Of a stretch of DNA of 64,000 nt, positions 35,659 through 45,160 are shown piece by piece. The stretch is from Pontibacter diazotrophicus (lineage in GTDB: Bacteria; Bacteroidota; Bacteroidia; Cytophagales; Hymenobacteraceae). Below the pieces are notes generated by a model, which was given only the letters and a program-made list of their open reading frames with translations, was not told where the DNA came from and searched no databases. Where the stretch lies: the NCBI RefSeq assembly GCF_003367245.1, contig NZ_QRGR01000003.1, positions 62,001-126,000 of the forward strand. Direction: 5' to 3'. A program made the position numbers and the translations under genes. Numbering within the stretch: the first letter of the stretch is position 1; the number at the start of each line of letters is the position of its first letter.

Positions 35659-36606
35659 ATGCGAAATCTCATTTTCAGTTTTCTTTCTCTGGTTACACTC
35701 CTGAAATATCCTTCTATTAAAAAGAGCTATCGCTATTTTATTAGAGATAATTACTACAGCAGGTTATTGCAATCTAAATACCTGTTTAGAGATTATGTAC
35801 TCAAAAAAAAGTATAAGGTAATAGATTACTATGGCGAGTTTCAGCAGGAATTAGCCTTTATTCTGCCTTTTGCCTACTGGCATCATCTGAATGGTACCCT
35901 GAAACAAACAATCTCCTGTAAAGATACCAGAGAACTCTACTTCTTTAGCGACAACCATGAGGAGAGGTATTCAGAAAGAGACGCAGTATCCAACTATGGC
36001 AACTTTGAAGTACCCAACATGACGCATAACATTTCTTACAGTTATGCTAAATGGACTAAAGTTCCCTTAAAGGAGCACTATCAAAATAACAGCTTCCTAT
36101 ATGATAAGCCCTTGTTGGTGATTGCTAATAAATACAACATTGAATGGGATGAGGCACCGGTGAACTTCTTTAGTATTCCGACACTTCATGATATTATTTC
36201 AAAGTATAAAGACAAGTATCAAATAGTTTATAACCGCCCCCTATCCAAACATATTGTTTTAGATAACAGTGAAATATTGGCCCTGAATGAGCACCAGTGG
36301 CTTCGGGAAACGCATCCGGAGGTGATTCTTATGAACGATTTATGGCAGCGTCACAGTCCTTCTATCAACAACTACAATCATCTTCAACTACTGGTATACG
36401 CCAATTGCCTCCACTTTATATCCGTGCATGGAGGAACTGCTGCACTAGCAAGTTATTTTGGAGGCACCAACATTATTCTTTCCAAAAAAGGTATAGAACA
36501 GTATTTCCATGAGTACTCCACTATCTTCCCAGCTCTTTCCGGGGCAAATATTTTACACGCCAAAACAGAAGCAGATATTTTCAGGTACCTTGGCGAACAC
36601 TACTAA
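35659..36606 (+). CDS. Unassigned glycan-locus protein, paralog of the gene at 42401-43351
   Basis: The ATG at 35659 (MRNLIFSFLSLV) matches the start of its paralog; an upstream TTG is less likely. The 315-residue protein belongs to no family I can name. The motifs PFAYWHHLNGTLK, FFSDNHEERY, DKPLLVIANKYN, IVYNRPLS and FISVHGGTAALASYFGG are shared almost unchanged with the paralog. The HGG-x-A-x-A region resembles the donor-site loop of GT61-like GT-B enzymes, so a glycosyltransferase is a reasonable guess. It is the last forward gene before the reverse-strand oxidoreductase module. Confidence 0.7.
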   Translation: MRNLIFSFLSLVTLLKYPSIKKSYRYFIRDNYYSRLLQSKYLFRDYVLKKKYKVIDYYGEFQQELAFILPFAYWHHLNGTLKQTISCKDTRELYFFSDNHEERYSERDAVSNYGNFEVPNMTHNISYSYAKWTKVPLKEHYQNNSFLYDKPLLVIANKYNIEWDEAPVNFFSIPTLHDIISKYKDKYQIVYNRPLSKHIVLDNSEILALNEHQWLRETHPEVILMNDLWQRHSPSINNYNHLQLLVYANCLHFISVHGGTAALASYFGGTNIILSKKGIEQYFHEYSTIFPALSGANILHAKTEADIFRYLGEHY

Positions 36607-36708
36607 GTAGATTGAGCTTGTTCTGAAGCCCGGCAGCACCTGATTACATTTACTGGTGAGTACCTTCCAAACTCTTAGACAAATAGAGGCGGCTTTGACG
36701 TCTTATTC

Positions 36709-38154
36709 TCAAAGGCTCTTTGCGCGGAGATTGAATACGTCAGTTAAAGCGCGTCGGGCAGCATGATACCCGCACATACCATGTACGCCGCCTCCAGGGG
36801 GCGTGGAAGAGGAACAGATGTAAAGACCTTTGGCAGATGTTTTATATGGTGACAGCCGCAGCGCAGGCCTTGTAAAGAGCTGCGCCACATCTATGATTCC
36901 CCCATTGATGTCTCCACCGATATAGTTTGCATTGTAGGCTTCCATCTCCGAAGTGTTCATTACATGCCTTGCCAGAATCCGGTCGCGGAAACCGGGCGCA
37001 AACCGCTCCACCTGTTTTTCAATAGCTTCTGTCATATCCACTTCTGAACCATTCGGAACATGACAATAAGCCCAGGCAGTCTGTTTACCGGCAGGTGCCC
37101 GGGTGGGGTCAAAGAGGCTTTGCTGCGCCAGCAAAACAAAAGGCTTTTCAGGGTGGCCACCTTTTGAGGTCACATGCTCTGAAGCAGCAACCTCTTCCAG
37201 CGTATTACCTAGGTGCACAGTGCCTGCACGCATACAATCAGGTGCTGTAAAGGGTATAGGGCCATCAAGCGCCCAGTCTACCTTAAATACCCCCATACCA
37301 TAGCGGTAGCGCTCCAGTTGCCACTTATAAAGGGAAGAAAACTTATGCCCTGCAATCTGCAACAGCTGTTTTGGTGTCACATCAAACAGAACGGCATGCG
37401 AGGAAGGCAGCTGCTTTAAGGAACTTACCGGAAAACCCGTTTCTATTTTCCCTCCTAACGACACAAAATAAGAAGCCAGCGCAGTGGCAATGCCCTGCGA
37501 CCCGCCTTTAGGCATGGGCCACCCTTTGATGTGCCCCATGGCCATCAGCACCAGTCCAATGGCGGATGTAGCGGTATTCGTTAAAGGTTGTATAGAATGT
37601 GCCGCCATACCTGCCCATAAGCCTCGTGCTTCTTTCGTTTTAAAGCGATAATTCGCCAGGAAAACGGCTGATTGAAGTGCATTCAAGCCAAACTTGCCCA
37701 TGGCCACAGGGTGGTTTGGAATACGTAGCGGGCCTAAAGCTGCCTTCGCTATATCAGGCCAGTCATTCACCAAAGGCTGAATCAGCTGCTGGTATGACTT
37801 TCCATCATCACCAAGCAACTGAGCGGTTTCTGCTATCGATTTGCTCAAGATAGCAGCTGTTCCGTTATCAAAGGGGTGAGCAGCCGACACCGCAGGATAA
37901 ATATACTCCAGGCCATGCGCTGCTAAAGAAAGCGTTTTGAAATAAGGAGACTCCGCTGCCAGTGGATGGATAGCAGAGCAAATGTCGTGCAGGTAACCTG
38001 GTAAGGTAAGCTCCGCTGTTCGTAAACCTCCTCCTATAGTGTCCTTCGCTTCCAGCAGTAAAACAGACAGCCCTGCCTCCTGCATTGTTATGGCAGCTGC
38101 CAGCCCGTTTGGACCAGAACCTACTACAACAGCATCAAAATCTCGCTTATTCAA
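36709..38154 (-). CDS. Phytoene-desaturase-like FAD/NAD(P) oxidoreductase
   Basis: A 481-residue flavoprotein. The N-terminal dinucleotide-binding motif is FDAVVVGSGPNGLAAAI, followed by LLLEAKDTIGGGLRT, and the C-terminal GLYICSSSTPPGGGVHGMCG closes the FAD site, as in the CrtI/PYROXD2 group. Substrates in this group range from carotenoids to lipids and cannot be set here. It lies downstream of an HTTM-like gene, with a possible promoter between the two at 38210-38217. No carotenoid synthase gene is present nearby. Confidence 0.85.
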   Translation of the reverse strand: MNKRDFDAVVVGSGPNGLAAAITMQEAGLSVLLLEAKDTIGGGLRTAELTLPGYLHDICSAIHPLAAESPYFKTLSLAAHGLEYIYPAVSAAHPFDNGTAAILSKSIAETAQLLGDDGKSYQQLIQPLVNDWPDIAKAALGPLRIPNHPVAMGKFGLNALQSAVFLANYRFKTKEARGLWAGMAAHSIQPLTNTATSAIGLVLMAMGHIKGWPMPKGGSQGIATALASYFVSLGGKIETGFPVSSLKQLPSSHAVLFDVTPKQLLQIAGHKFSSLYKWQLERYRYGMGVFKVDWALDGPIPFTAPDCMRAGTVHLGNTLEEVAASEHVTSKGGHPEKPFVLLAQQSLFDPTRAPAGKQTAWAYCHVPNGSEVDMTEAIEKQVERFAPGFRDRILARHVMNTSEMEAYNANYIGGDINGGIIDVAQLFTRPALRLSPYKTSAKGLYICSSSTPPGGGVHGMCGYHAARRALTDVFNLRAKSL

Positions 38155-38209
38155 TGAAAATAATTATATAGGTAAAAAGTAACTGTTCCTTTCAGAAAAA
38201 GAAACAGTA

Positions 38210-38217
38210 CAAAGTTA
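38210..38217 (-). promoter_or_regulatory. -7 promoter element for the desaturase-like gene
   Basis: Reverse-strand reading TAACTTTG fits TAnnTTTG, 56 bases before the start at 38154. Between them a hairpin is possible (ACTGTT near 38181 with AACAGT near 38202). No -33 TTTG was seen. Confidence 0.35.
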
Positions 38218-38239
38218 TGTTTTTAATTTGATAACCATT

Positions 38240-39703
38240 TTAATGGTAACATGGCTGCGGATCGTACTTATTTATTTCACGGAAACTGAGCAGCCTCCTG
38301 AGTAAGTATGGATTCTGGCTCATCAACTCATGCGTATGATTTGCTTCTGCAAGATTGAACGTATACTGTTTTCCTTTACGAATATACTCCACAAATTGAG
38401 GTTTATTACTGGCTACATAATCCTTAAATTCAAAGTATGCCATCAGCTTCCTGTTAGCAGCCAGTGCCTGCAACTCTTTATCAGAAGAACTTACTACTTC
38501 AACCATGTCCTTCTGAAAGTCGAAAACCTGAACGCCAGCTGGCACAATAAAATGATTTGTCACTCCGCCTTCAGTTTTAAGATTTGAAAACATGGCAAAT
38601 GAACTCTCAGTTTTCAATCCTAAATAAGGGCTGCCGCCATTTATAAAAACTAGTAAGGGGATAATGAGAAAGGACCAGTGAGGAATAGATAGGGAATAAC
38701 GGTTAGGCAAATGAGATCGCTCGCTTCTACCTGCCATATACCTGAAAAACAAGAGGATGTAGACAAAGCTGAAGCCAGTCCAGAAGAAAAAAAGATGAAA
38801 GTCATCCACTCGTTTCGTGAGCACGACAGAAGTCAGCACAACACCTGCAAAGCACACTGCAGCTAAAACAACCTTGCTAAAACTGTAGGTTTCTGCCCTT
38901 TCCCTGATACCTTTCAGCTGCTCTTTAACCTGAGCCCACTTCGCCGCCACGCTGTTGCCGAACTGTGGCGATGTAAAGAGAAAATAAACAGCAAAAATCA
39001 TGGAGGAAAAGTCGTAGAAGCCATTCAGAGGGTTATAGGCTATGATACAGTGGAAAACCAACCCTATCAGTATACCCCAAATACGAGTCCGCCTGAAACA
39101 AAGCATGACAGGAATAAGAGATTCTACAAAGATTGTGAAGTAGGCATTCAATGCCAGAAATTCAGGCGTTAAGCTAAAAAAACCTCTCGAGTTCTGTGCC
39201 TGAAGGAAAAATGCTGCACAACTCCCGATCGGCGAAAAGAAGTCTTCATTGAGTTTATGAAAAGTAACAAAAAAGTACAGAATGATTACTTCCACACGCA
39301 CAAAGGGGGCAAAGGTATTGAGGAGATCCTCTTGCCTGATCCGGAAGCTTCTATGCTTAATTATCAGGTAGAGCAAAGCATGGAGAATAGTTAAATCAAC
39401 CAGTGCTGTAAAAATCCAGTGGTTACTGAGAGCCGGCATTTTATAAAACACATCGCCTAACTGCAAGGCAATCAACATGACAAACCGCGGAATGGAAGAA
39501 GGCCGGTAGAGCACACTGGCAACGGCAATGGTTAACAGCACATAGTGCAGCCTGGCATCAAAAGCACTGGATTGTGCCATATGAAAGAGAGTGGCTATGG
39601 CCCATAAGCTGCAGAATATTTGAAAGTGCAGCTTCTTTGGAGTGACCACATCAGGATCGCCTAACGAAAGGCCATCTGCTGGCAGAACTTTATTAATGAT
39701 CAT
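38240..39703 (-). CDS. HTTM-like multi-pass membrane protein
   Basis: A 487-residue membrane protein with about ten helices in its first 340 residues and a soluble C-terminal part of about 120 residues (from GLKTESSFAMFSNLKTEGG). The helical part, including FHKLNEDFFSPIGSCAAFF, YFTIFVESLIPVMLCF and GLVFHCIIAYNPLNGFYDFSS, fits the HTTM/vitamin K-dependent carboxylase-like superfamily. It lies between a Tat-signal small subunit and the desaturase-like flavoprotein, so it may be the membrane part of a redox complex. That role is inference. Confidence 0.68.
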   Translation of the reverse strand: MIINKVLPADGLSLGDPDVVTPKKLHFQIFCSLWAIATLFHMAQSSAFDARLHYVLLTIAVASVLYRPSSIPRFVMLIALQLGDVFYKMPALSNHWIFTALVDLTILHALLYLIIKHRSFRIRQEDLLNTFAPFVRVEVIILYFFVTFHKLNEDFFSPIGSCAAFFLQAQNSRGFFSLTPEFLALNAYFTIFVESLIPVMLCFRRTRIWGILIGLVFHCIIAYNPLNGFYDFSSMIFAVYFLFTSPQFGNSVAAKWAQVKEQLKGIRERAETYSFSKVVLAAVCFAGVVLTSVVLTKRVDDFHLFFFWTGFSFVYILLFFRYMAGRSERSHLPNRYSLSIPHWSFLIIPLLVFINGGSPYLGLKTESSFAMFSNLKTEGGVTNHFIVPAGVQVFDFQKDMVEVVSSSDKELQALAANRKLMAYFEFKDYVASNKPQFVEYIRKGKQYTFNLAEANHTHELMSQNPYLLRRLLSFREINKYDPQPCYH

Positions 39704-39794
39704 CGTGAACCAATAATGTTAAGGGCAAAACATTAGAATAGGTATAGGTATAGCTATGCGCTATAAAGGAGCATGAAAACAGGTAACAGGCGTG

Positions 39795-40208
39795 CTAAGT
39801 AGCCAAAGGAGGATAGTAAACGGATGAAAAGGGATTGGCGCAAGGTGTTTTGTAGGGGTCATAAAGGCCCAGGTACATGACGGGCTTGCTTTCATCCATT
39901 CTGTTCCTGAAGAAATCTGTTGCCAAAAGGTAATCTTTCACAAGCTCCTCCACTACCTTCGACTTGCTGGCAGAAGACCTCAGCAGGTAAAGGCCTCTTA
40001 CTTTCAACAGGTAATTGTCGCTTTTACCTTTGGCATAGTCCTGCACAAACCGCTCTACCCCTTTTATATCCAAAGCCAGGTAATCCAGTTCCTGAAGAAT
40101 GAGGCCTCTGGCTGCTTTGCTGTAAGAGGTATACATAAAACCCATTCCCGGCAAAGCGGCCAGTGCAGCGCCTGCACCAGTTAATTTTAAAAAGAGCCTT
40201 CTGTTCAT
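39795..40208 (-). CDS. Tat-signal small subunit for the GMC oxidoreductase (gluconate 2-dehydrogenase subunit 3-like)
   Basis: A 137-residue protein that starts MNRRLFLKLTGAGAALAALPG, a twin-arginine signal with the RRxFLK core, so export in folded form with its partner is expected. The helical remainder resembles the small subunit of gluconate 2-dehydrogenase-type flavoenzymes but is short and has no obvious cofactor motif. It begins nine bases after the GMC gene stop on the same strand, as expected for a large/small subunit pair. Confidence 0.66.
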   Translation of the reverse strand: MNRRLFLKLTGAGAALAALPGMGFMYTSYSKAARGLILQELDYLALDIKGVERFVQDYAKGKSDNYLLKVRGLYLLRSSASKSKVVEELVKDYLLATDFFRNRMDESKPVMYLGLYDPYKTPCANPFSSVYYPPLAT

Positions 40209-40217
40209 AGTTTCAAT

Positions 40218-41663
40218 TTAAAAGCTTTTATCAGCAGCATACAAAGACAAAGCAGATAGCGTTAAGGTTGGGTTGGCTGGTGTAAAAGTGGTGAAGGCCC
40301 CGCTTCCTAATACAAAAAGATTCCGGTACTGATGATGCAGCAGATACTTGTCCACCACCCCTTCTGCCGGGCTGGCACTCATGCGTGTAGTGCCCAGAAT
40401 ATGAGCTTCTGAATTATGCGGCTCATCAAATTCGATTCTCTCAACCGGCAGGCAGTCCAGAACTTTGTGCAGGTTCTGCTTCATGTTTTCTATTCCTTTC
40501 AAAGCATAGGCAGTAGGCCCTGCATAATTCACCCGTGGCTTTAAGATGTCATCAGATGGAGCCACATAGTTTTGTGGGTCAGGTAAGTCTTCAAATACCA
40601 TTCGGAAGGAGGCAATATCACGCCACTTTCCTTTTTCCATCCGGATAAAAGGATGATTACTTGATTCCATCAGACAGGCGGCATAATCCCGGCGGTGGTC
40701 CCCGTCATAAAGCATGTAGCCATTTGCATTTACCCAGGTACTCCCGCCCAGGTTTTTCAAGTCTTTCAAGTAGACTCTTGCGTCAAGACCAATTTGCTCT
40801 CCAAGGCCTTTTCCTGTTGAAGGGTTTTTATCGCCTGCATTCAAGAGGATGTGTGCGTTGAAAATACTATTGGCTCCCAGGGCCACTACCTCTCCGGAGG
40901 CACTTAATTCTTTACCCTCCTGCCTGAAGAATACTTTGCGAACGATGTCCCGCTCAAGCTCCAAACTATACACCTGCGCCCCGAAAACTAGCTCCACCCT
41001 TGGGTCCTCATAAACACCCATGTTCGAATTTTCGATGGTGAATTTGGCATTCACCGGACATATACTACACACTGCACTGGCACAGCATGCGTTTCTGCCG
41101 TTTGCGGCCACTCTCGCACGGGCAGTAGGTTGGTTAATATATTGGTTTTGATATCGCTTCTGCAGCAGCCTGTCTACGTCTGTAAACAAATGCGGCGGTT
41201 GCGGGTAGGCACTGGTTTTAGGAAAAGGCGTTGTTTCCGGACCGGAAATAGACATCATTTCCTCCGTCTCTGTATAGTAAGGTTCCAGGTCCTCGTACTG
41301 CAGTGGCCAATCGTTTCCTACACCGTAGAGGGTTTTCATCCTGAAATCGTTCGGCAAAAAGCGGGGGGTACAGCCAAACCAGCAGTTAGAGCTGCCCCCA
41401 AAGCCCAACGTGTAAATCCATCTCTTTTCAGGCGTCAGATTCTCTATTGTCTCCTGCGTCTGGTGCCAATCAGGATTGAGTTTGGCATAAGGCGTTTCCT
41501 CTCCCCTCCTCTCTTTCACTCGTTCCGCGTGCGGAAAAAGAAAACCTCTTTCCAGCACTAATACTTTTGCAGTGCGTGGTGCTTTGCTCAGGTATTTTTT
41601 AAGAAAAAAGGTAGCAGCAAAGCTGGAGCCGACCATCACCAGGTCGTAGGTAGCATTTTTCAA
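40218..41663 (-). CDS. GMC family oxidoreductase
   Basis: A 481-residue flavoprotein with a Rossmann start (YDLVMVGSSFAATFFLKKYL, the Gly-rich motif reduced to GSSFAA), FGGSSNCWFGCTPRF near the FAD site, and the C-terminal GMC domain HILGTTRMSASPAEGVVD ... PANPTLTLSALSLYAAD. A Cys cluster, CCASAVCSICP, sits mid-protein and could bind a metal centre or form disulphides. Lacking its own signal peptide, it is probably exported with the Tat-signal small subunit. Its substrate may be a sugar or alcohol. Confidence 0.84.
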   Translation of the reverse strand: MKNATYDLVMVGSSFAATFFLKKYLSKAPRTAKVLVLERGFLFPHAERVKERRGEETPYAKLNPDWHQTQETIENLTPEKRWIYTLGFGGSSNCWFGCTPRFLPNDFRMKTLYGVGNDWPLQYEDLEPYYTETEEMMSISGPETTPFPKTSAYPQPPHLFTDVDRLLQKRYQNQYINQPTARARVAANGRNACCASAVCSICPVNAKFTIENSNMGVYEDPRVELVFGAQVYSLELERDIVRKVFFRQEGKELSASGEVVALGANSIFNAHILLNAGDKNPSTGKGLGEQIGLDARVYLKDLKNLGGSTWVNANGYMLYDGDHRRDYAACLMESSNHPFIRMEKGKWRDIASFRMVFEDLPDPQNYVAPSDDILKPRVNYAGPTAYALKGIENMKQNLHKVLDCLPVERIEFDEPHNSEAHILGTTRMSASPAEGVVDKYLLHHQYRNLFVLGSGAFTTFTPANPTLTLSALSLYAADKSF

Positions 41664-42400
41664 TTCGGGTGAACTTTAGGTTATAGTAAAAGCTGGTTCT
41701 TAATCAAGATTTTCAGTTTTATGCTCTATGCATAAAAGAAACAGGTAATCTTAAAGCTCCTGAGGAGCGGCTAAAAATAAAAACGCTAAGCATTGAAGCT
41801 TATTTCTACTGTATCAAATCCGTCTGGATTTTTAACAAAAAGAAAAAGCCATAAAATTATAATAATTATTATAGTTTAAGTCAATGAAGTTCAGATACGA
41901 CATACCTCCAAAATAAGTTTAGACACAGAATGAATTTGCCCTTGTAGATGCTTCAGGGCTGAAAAATACTTTAAGCAAACAGAATATTAGGTCGTAAGCG
42001 CTTGTTTAACTGGTTGTATAAAAACCCATTGCCTTAGGTTGACAAAGCTTAGACTACAACAAAAACTGTTACAAAGACGGAACGGGTATCAGAAAGCACC
42101 AGTCAACAAGGCATTGCCTATTACAAAATTGCTTTAATTATGCAGGTTTGAATATACTATTGCTCACACAGCAAGACGGGCTTACTGAAGGAACGGCACT
42201 CAAAGCACTACATAAAATCGGAATGGGAAAAAATAGAAAATATTTGTTCCAGCTTTATTTGAGCCAGAACATACTATCTCTGTCACCGGACTGCAACTAT
42301 CTTACAGCATGCAGCAGTTGTTTCACGCTTAAAACAGAAAAGAGGTTGCTAGCCAAATAAGGTGTAGCAGCCTCTCATATAAAATCGCTTAGAACCTCTT
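41664..42400. other. 737-base AT-rich gap with no supported gene
   Basis: It lies between the GMC gene, reading away, and the end of the reverse paralog gene. It holds an all-AT palindrome TATAATAATTATTATA (41858-41873) in the promoter region of the GMC operon. A 70-codon frame at 42148-42360 begins with TTG and shows no family features, so I do not call it. Confidence 0.45.
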
Positions 42401-43351
42401 TTAGAGGCTCTTCTTCAGGTAGTTAAATAAAGATTCCTTGTTGTTGGCGTGAAGAATTTTGGCTCCGGACAGGGCAGGGAAAATAGTGGCAAACTCATTC
42501 AGGTGCACCTCCATTGGCTTCCCTTTGGAGAGGATAACATTGGTTCCACCAAAGCAACTTGCAAACGCAGCGGTGCCACCATGCATGGAAATAAACCGGT
42601 CGCAGTTGGCATATATCATTAACTGCAGGTGATTGAAGTTATTTACGATAGACGTGTGGGCCTCGTACAAATCATTCATCAAAAGAACTTCCGGATACTT
42701 TTCCCTCAGCCAGGAGTGCTCATTCAGATCAAGCGTCTCGCTATTGTCTGAGACGATGTGGGTAGACAGAGGCCTGTTATAGATTATCTGATATTTGTGG
42801 CCGTAGGTACTTATAATGTTATCAAGGTCATCAATACTCAGAAAGTTCAGGGGCGGCTTATCCCATTCTACATTATATTTGTTGGCAATCACAAGCAGGG
42901 GCTTGTCATAAACGAAAATATCGTTCTTGTAATGCTGTTTGTACGGGACTTTTCGCCATTTAAGAAAACTGAAAGAAGCGCTGTGTGTCATGTTTGGGAA
43001 CTCGTACTGCGCATAGGAGGTTTCCCACTCCCGCTCCTGGTACCTCTCCTCATGATTCTCACTAAAAAAGTATAGTTCCTTGGTATTCTTGCAGGATATG
43101 GTCTTCTTCAGTGTACCGTTCAGGTGGTGCCAATAGGCAAACGGAATAACATACCGCAATTCCTGGTCAAACTCTCCCCTGAAATCGGTTACTTTATAAT
43201 TTTCTTTCTTTACATAATCCCGAAAAAAATACTTAATCTGATTTATTCTGCAAAAGTAGTTATCGCGGATATGGTACCTGTAATTTCTTTCGATATGGGA
43301 ATACTTTACTGAAGCTACCACATAAAGGAACTTCAAAAAGATACTTTTCAT
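42401..43351 (-). CDS. Unassigned glycan-locus protein, paralog of the gene at 35659-36606
   Basis: The ATG at 43351 (MKSIFLKFLYVV) aligns with the start of the forward paralog. The frame is open about 50 codons further upstream, but that part has no counterpart. The 316-residue protein shares PFAYWHHLNGTLK, NHEERY, DKPLLVIANKYN, IIYNRPLS, HSWLREKYPEVLLMNDL and FGGTNVILSK with its paralog, roughly 60% identical by eye. It lies on the opposite strand at the other end of the oxidoreductase module. The function is unknown, possibly a GT61-like glycosyltransferase. Confidence 0.7.
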   Translation of the reverse strand: MKSIFLKFLYVVASVKYSHIERNYRYHIRDNYFCRINQIKYFFRDYVKKENYKVTDFRGEFDQELRYVIPFAYWHHLNGTLKKTISCKNTKELYFFSENHEERYQEREWETSYAQYEFPNMTHSASFSFLKWRKVPYKQHYKNDIFVYDKPLLVIANKYNVEWDKPPLNFLSIDDLDNIISTYGHKYQIIYNRPLSTHIVSDNSETLDLNEHSWLREKYPEVLLMNDLYEAHTSIVNNFNHLQLMIYANCDRFISMHGGTAAFASCFGGTNVILSKGKPMEVHLNEFATIFPALSGAKILHANNKESLFNYLKKSL

Positions 43352-43890
43352 GCTATTGATTTTAATGTAATCCATATGTAAGTCAAGTAATAATAAGTAT
43401 TCACGAGACAGGCCTTCGGTGTATAAACCACCCTCAGCAAGTATCAGATGAGGCAAAACATCCCTCTTGCACGCGCTTCTCGGCATTTCTGAATGCATTC
43501 AGTGAGGCAGCTGCTTTAAGTCTCAACATTGAGTATTCTATAATGAATATGATGTTATGAACTCAGGCAAAGCTCTTGGAAAACTGCTGTTGTTACAAAA
43601 ACAGAAAATTTGTCGTCGCTCATTTTAGACAAAAAACCAAAATAATAGCGTTTTTGTAAAGATACCCTTCAAACGCAACATCATTGATTGATGTTACGCC
43701 CATTTGATAATAAACTGCCAAATATTCTTAAGTACCTATGTAGCAAAAATTTAAGATTTGAATTAAGGGGAAAAGATATTTGGGCACCCCTGTTGGCGAG
43801 ATTATATATTCTCTGCAGTAAGTATCCCGGTTGGTGCAGATTAGCTGGCATCTACATTTATTACTCCTACCTCAGCACCGCGAAAGCTAA
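43352..43890. other. Intergenic region between two reverse-strand glycan genes
   Basis: It carries a frame of about 90 codons on the forward strand (43691-43966) that runs into the antisense of the next gene. Its protein text matches no family I recognise and it may be a chance frame or a remnant. Nothing else was seen. Confidence 0.4.
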
Positions 43891-44811
43891 TTACACAGGC
43901 ATGGATTTACCGTGCTTCATGATCAAGTCTTTTGAATTAAGAGCCTCCTCACTAAAATTTTTGTAAATAATAAAGTTTTCCATACCTCCCGCATTTGCCG
44001 TTAGTATGCCGTTTTTAATATTGTTGTTAGACTGTATCCTGTTGGCCCCTTCAAGTTCATAGTAGTTTTTGGGTTCCGCTGTACAATTAATTGATTTTTC
44101 TAAAGTAGTATTACTTAAATATCGCAGGAAATTCTCCTGTTTCTCCTGTTTAAACTCAAGTCCTATTTCCCTGCCTCTGTTCACAAGGTCGAGGTCCTCG
44201 TGGCCGATAGGAAGTAAATCCTCATCATACCCCCCTAACCTCATGAACGCTTCTTTAAAGAAAGTCAACCTCCCTACTGTGCCCCAGAACGGAGGCTTAT
44301 GAAACTGAAAGATGTTGTTTTCGCCGTGCTGATTATATAGATAGTTTATATAATAGGCAAGATCTTTACCCGTGAAATTATCACCATCCACATTACAGAC
44401 AATGTCTCCCTTTGCCAAAGCATGTGAGAGGTTTTTTGCCTTAGAGGCATGAAAGGTCTGAGGCTGGAATGTCTTGTAATAATTTAGAACGCCCTGTTCA
44501 ATATAATGAGACCAATTTTCTTTAACATAGTCTTCTAAGCCATCCTGGGAGTTATAGTCTATCAGGACAAACTCTATGTTTGGATAACTTCTATTGTTTT
44601 GAATATTTTTTTCTAATGTATGCCTCAGGTGAAAAAGCCGGTTCATACAGGTTGAACAGAACGATATGGAGTAATAATGATCCTGTTTATAAATTTCTTC
44701 GGGGAGCGCAGTATCATTGTAGTTCCTTAAGTTTATATCCCTATACGTTCGAAGTGTTCTTTCGAGCTTGTGTGGTATCAGGTGCTTCAGCAATTTTGTC
44801 AGCTTTGACAT
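43891..44811 (-). CDS. Glycosyltransferase family 2 (galactosyltransferase-like GT-A)
   Basis: A 306-residue GT-A enzyme. After a 45-residue N-terminal segment come SISFCSTCMNRLFHLRHTL, FVLIDYNSQDGLEDYV, DIVCNVDGDNFTGKDL (DGD metal site) and GGYDEDLLPIGHEDLDLVNRG. The last is the catalytic ExDL region shared with chondroitin-polymerase and beta-1,4-galactosyltransferase types. It is soluble with no membrane helix. It stands apart, more than 300 bases from either neighbour, and its sugar is unknown. Confidence 0.82.
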   Translation of the reverse strand: MSKLTKLLKHLIPHKLERTLRTYRDINLRNYNDTALPEEIYKQDHYYSISFCSTCMNRLFHLRHTLEKNIQNNRSYPNIEFVLIDYNSQDGLEDYVKENWSHYIEQGVLNYYKTFQPQTFHASKAKNLSHALAKGDIVCNVDGDNFTGKDLAYYINYLYNQHGENNIFQFHKPPFWGTVGRLTFFKEAFMRLGGYDEDLLPIGHEDLDLVNRGREIGLEFKQEKQENFLRYLSNTTLEKSINCTAEPKNYYELEGANRIQSNNNIKNGILTANAGGMENFIIYKNFSEEALNSKDLIMKHGKSMPV

Positions 44812-45160
44812 AAAAACAAGGAATAAAAAATAGATACAATAATTTAAAATCTAAGAGTGATAGCGGGTTCTGTTTATCCCCTCGTTACACTGCTCATACA
44901 CGAATTGCTTAAAACTATTAACGTGTCGCTATTATCAAAGATGCCTTCTTTAAGCAACAGCAATAAAAAATATAAAATGCGACCTAAAGGCTGCTAAAGA
45001 AAAATATGCTACAACCTGGCAAGCAATAAACCAGGTAAGATTCTTTTGCGGCTATACCTTTTACATTCGATTCATTATTACCTTTTAAAGGCATGACAGC
45101 AACCATGTTCTGCCTGTGCTTACCAATCTACAGAATCAGCATACATTACCATGCAACCGA
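44812..45160. other. Intergenic region, weak hairpin only
   Basis: ACCTGG (45014-45019) and CCAGGT (45031-45036) could form a six-base-pair stem, followed on the reverse strand by a T-rich run. It might end the HAD-UbiA transcript but is too weak to call. No gene was seen. Confidence 0.4.

Noticed and set aside
40218..41663. GMC oxidoreductase as a DprE1-like oxidase for the UbiA pathway
   Set aside because: DprE1 belongs to the VAO-type FAD family, and this protein has the GMC C-terminal domain. It also lies in a separate block.
42148..42360. 70-codon forward frame in the 737-base gap
   Set aside because: It starts with TTG, has no recognisable motif and lies in otherwise non-coding AT-rich DNA.
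43352..43498. N-terminal extension of the reverse paralog gene by 49 codons
   Set aside because: The forward paralog begins at the equivalent of the ATG at 43351, and the extension has no counterpart.
43691..43966. 91-codon forward frame before the reverse GT2 gene
   Set aside because: It overlaps the antisense of a solid gene and matches no family. A remnant is possible, but nothing proves it.
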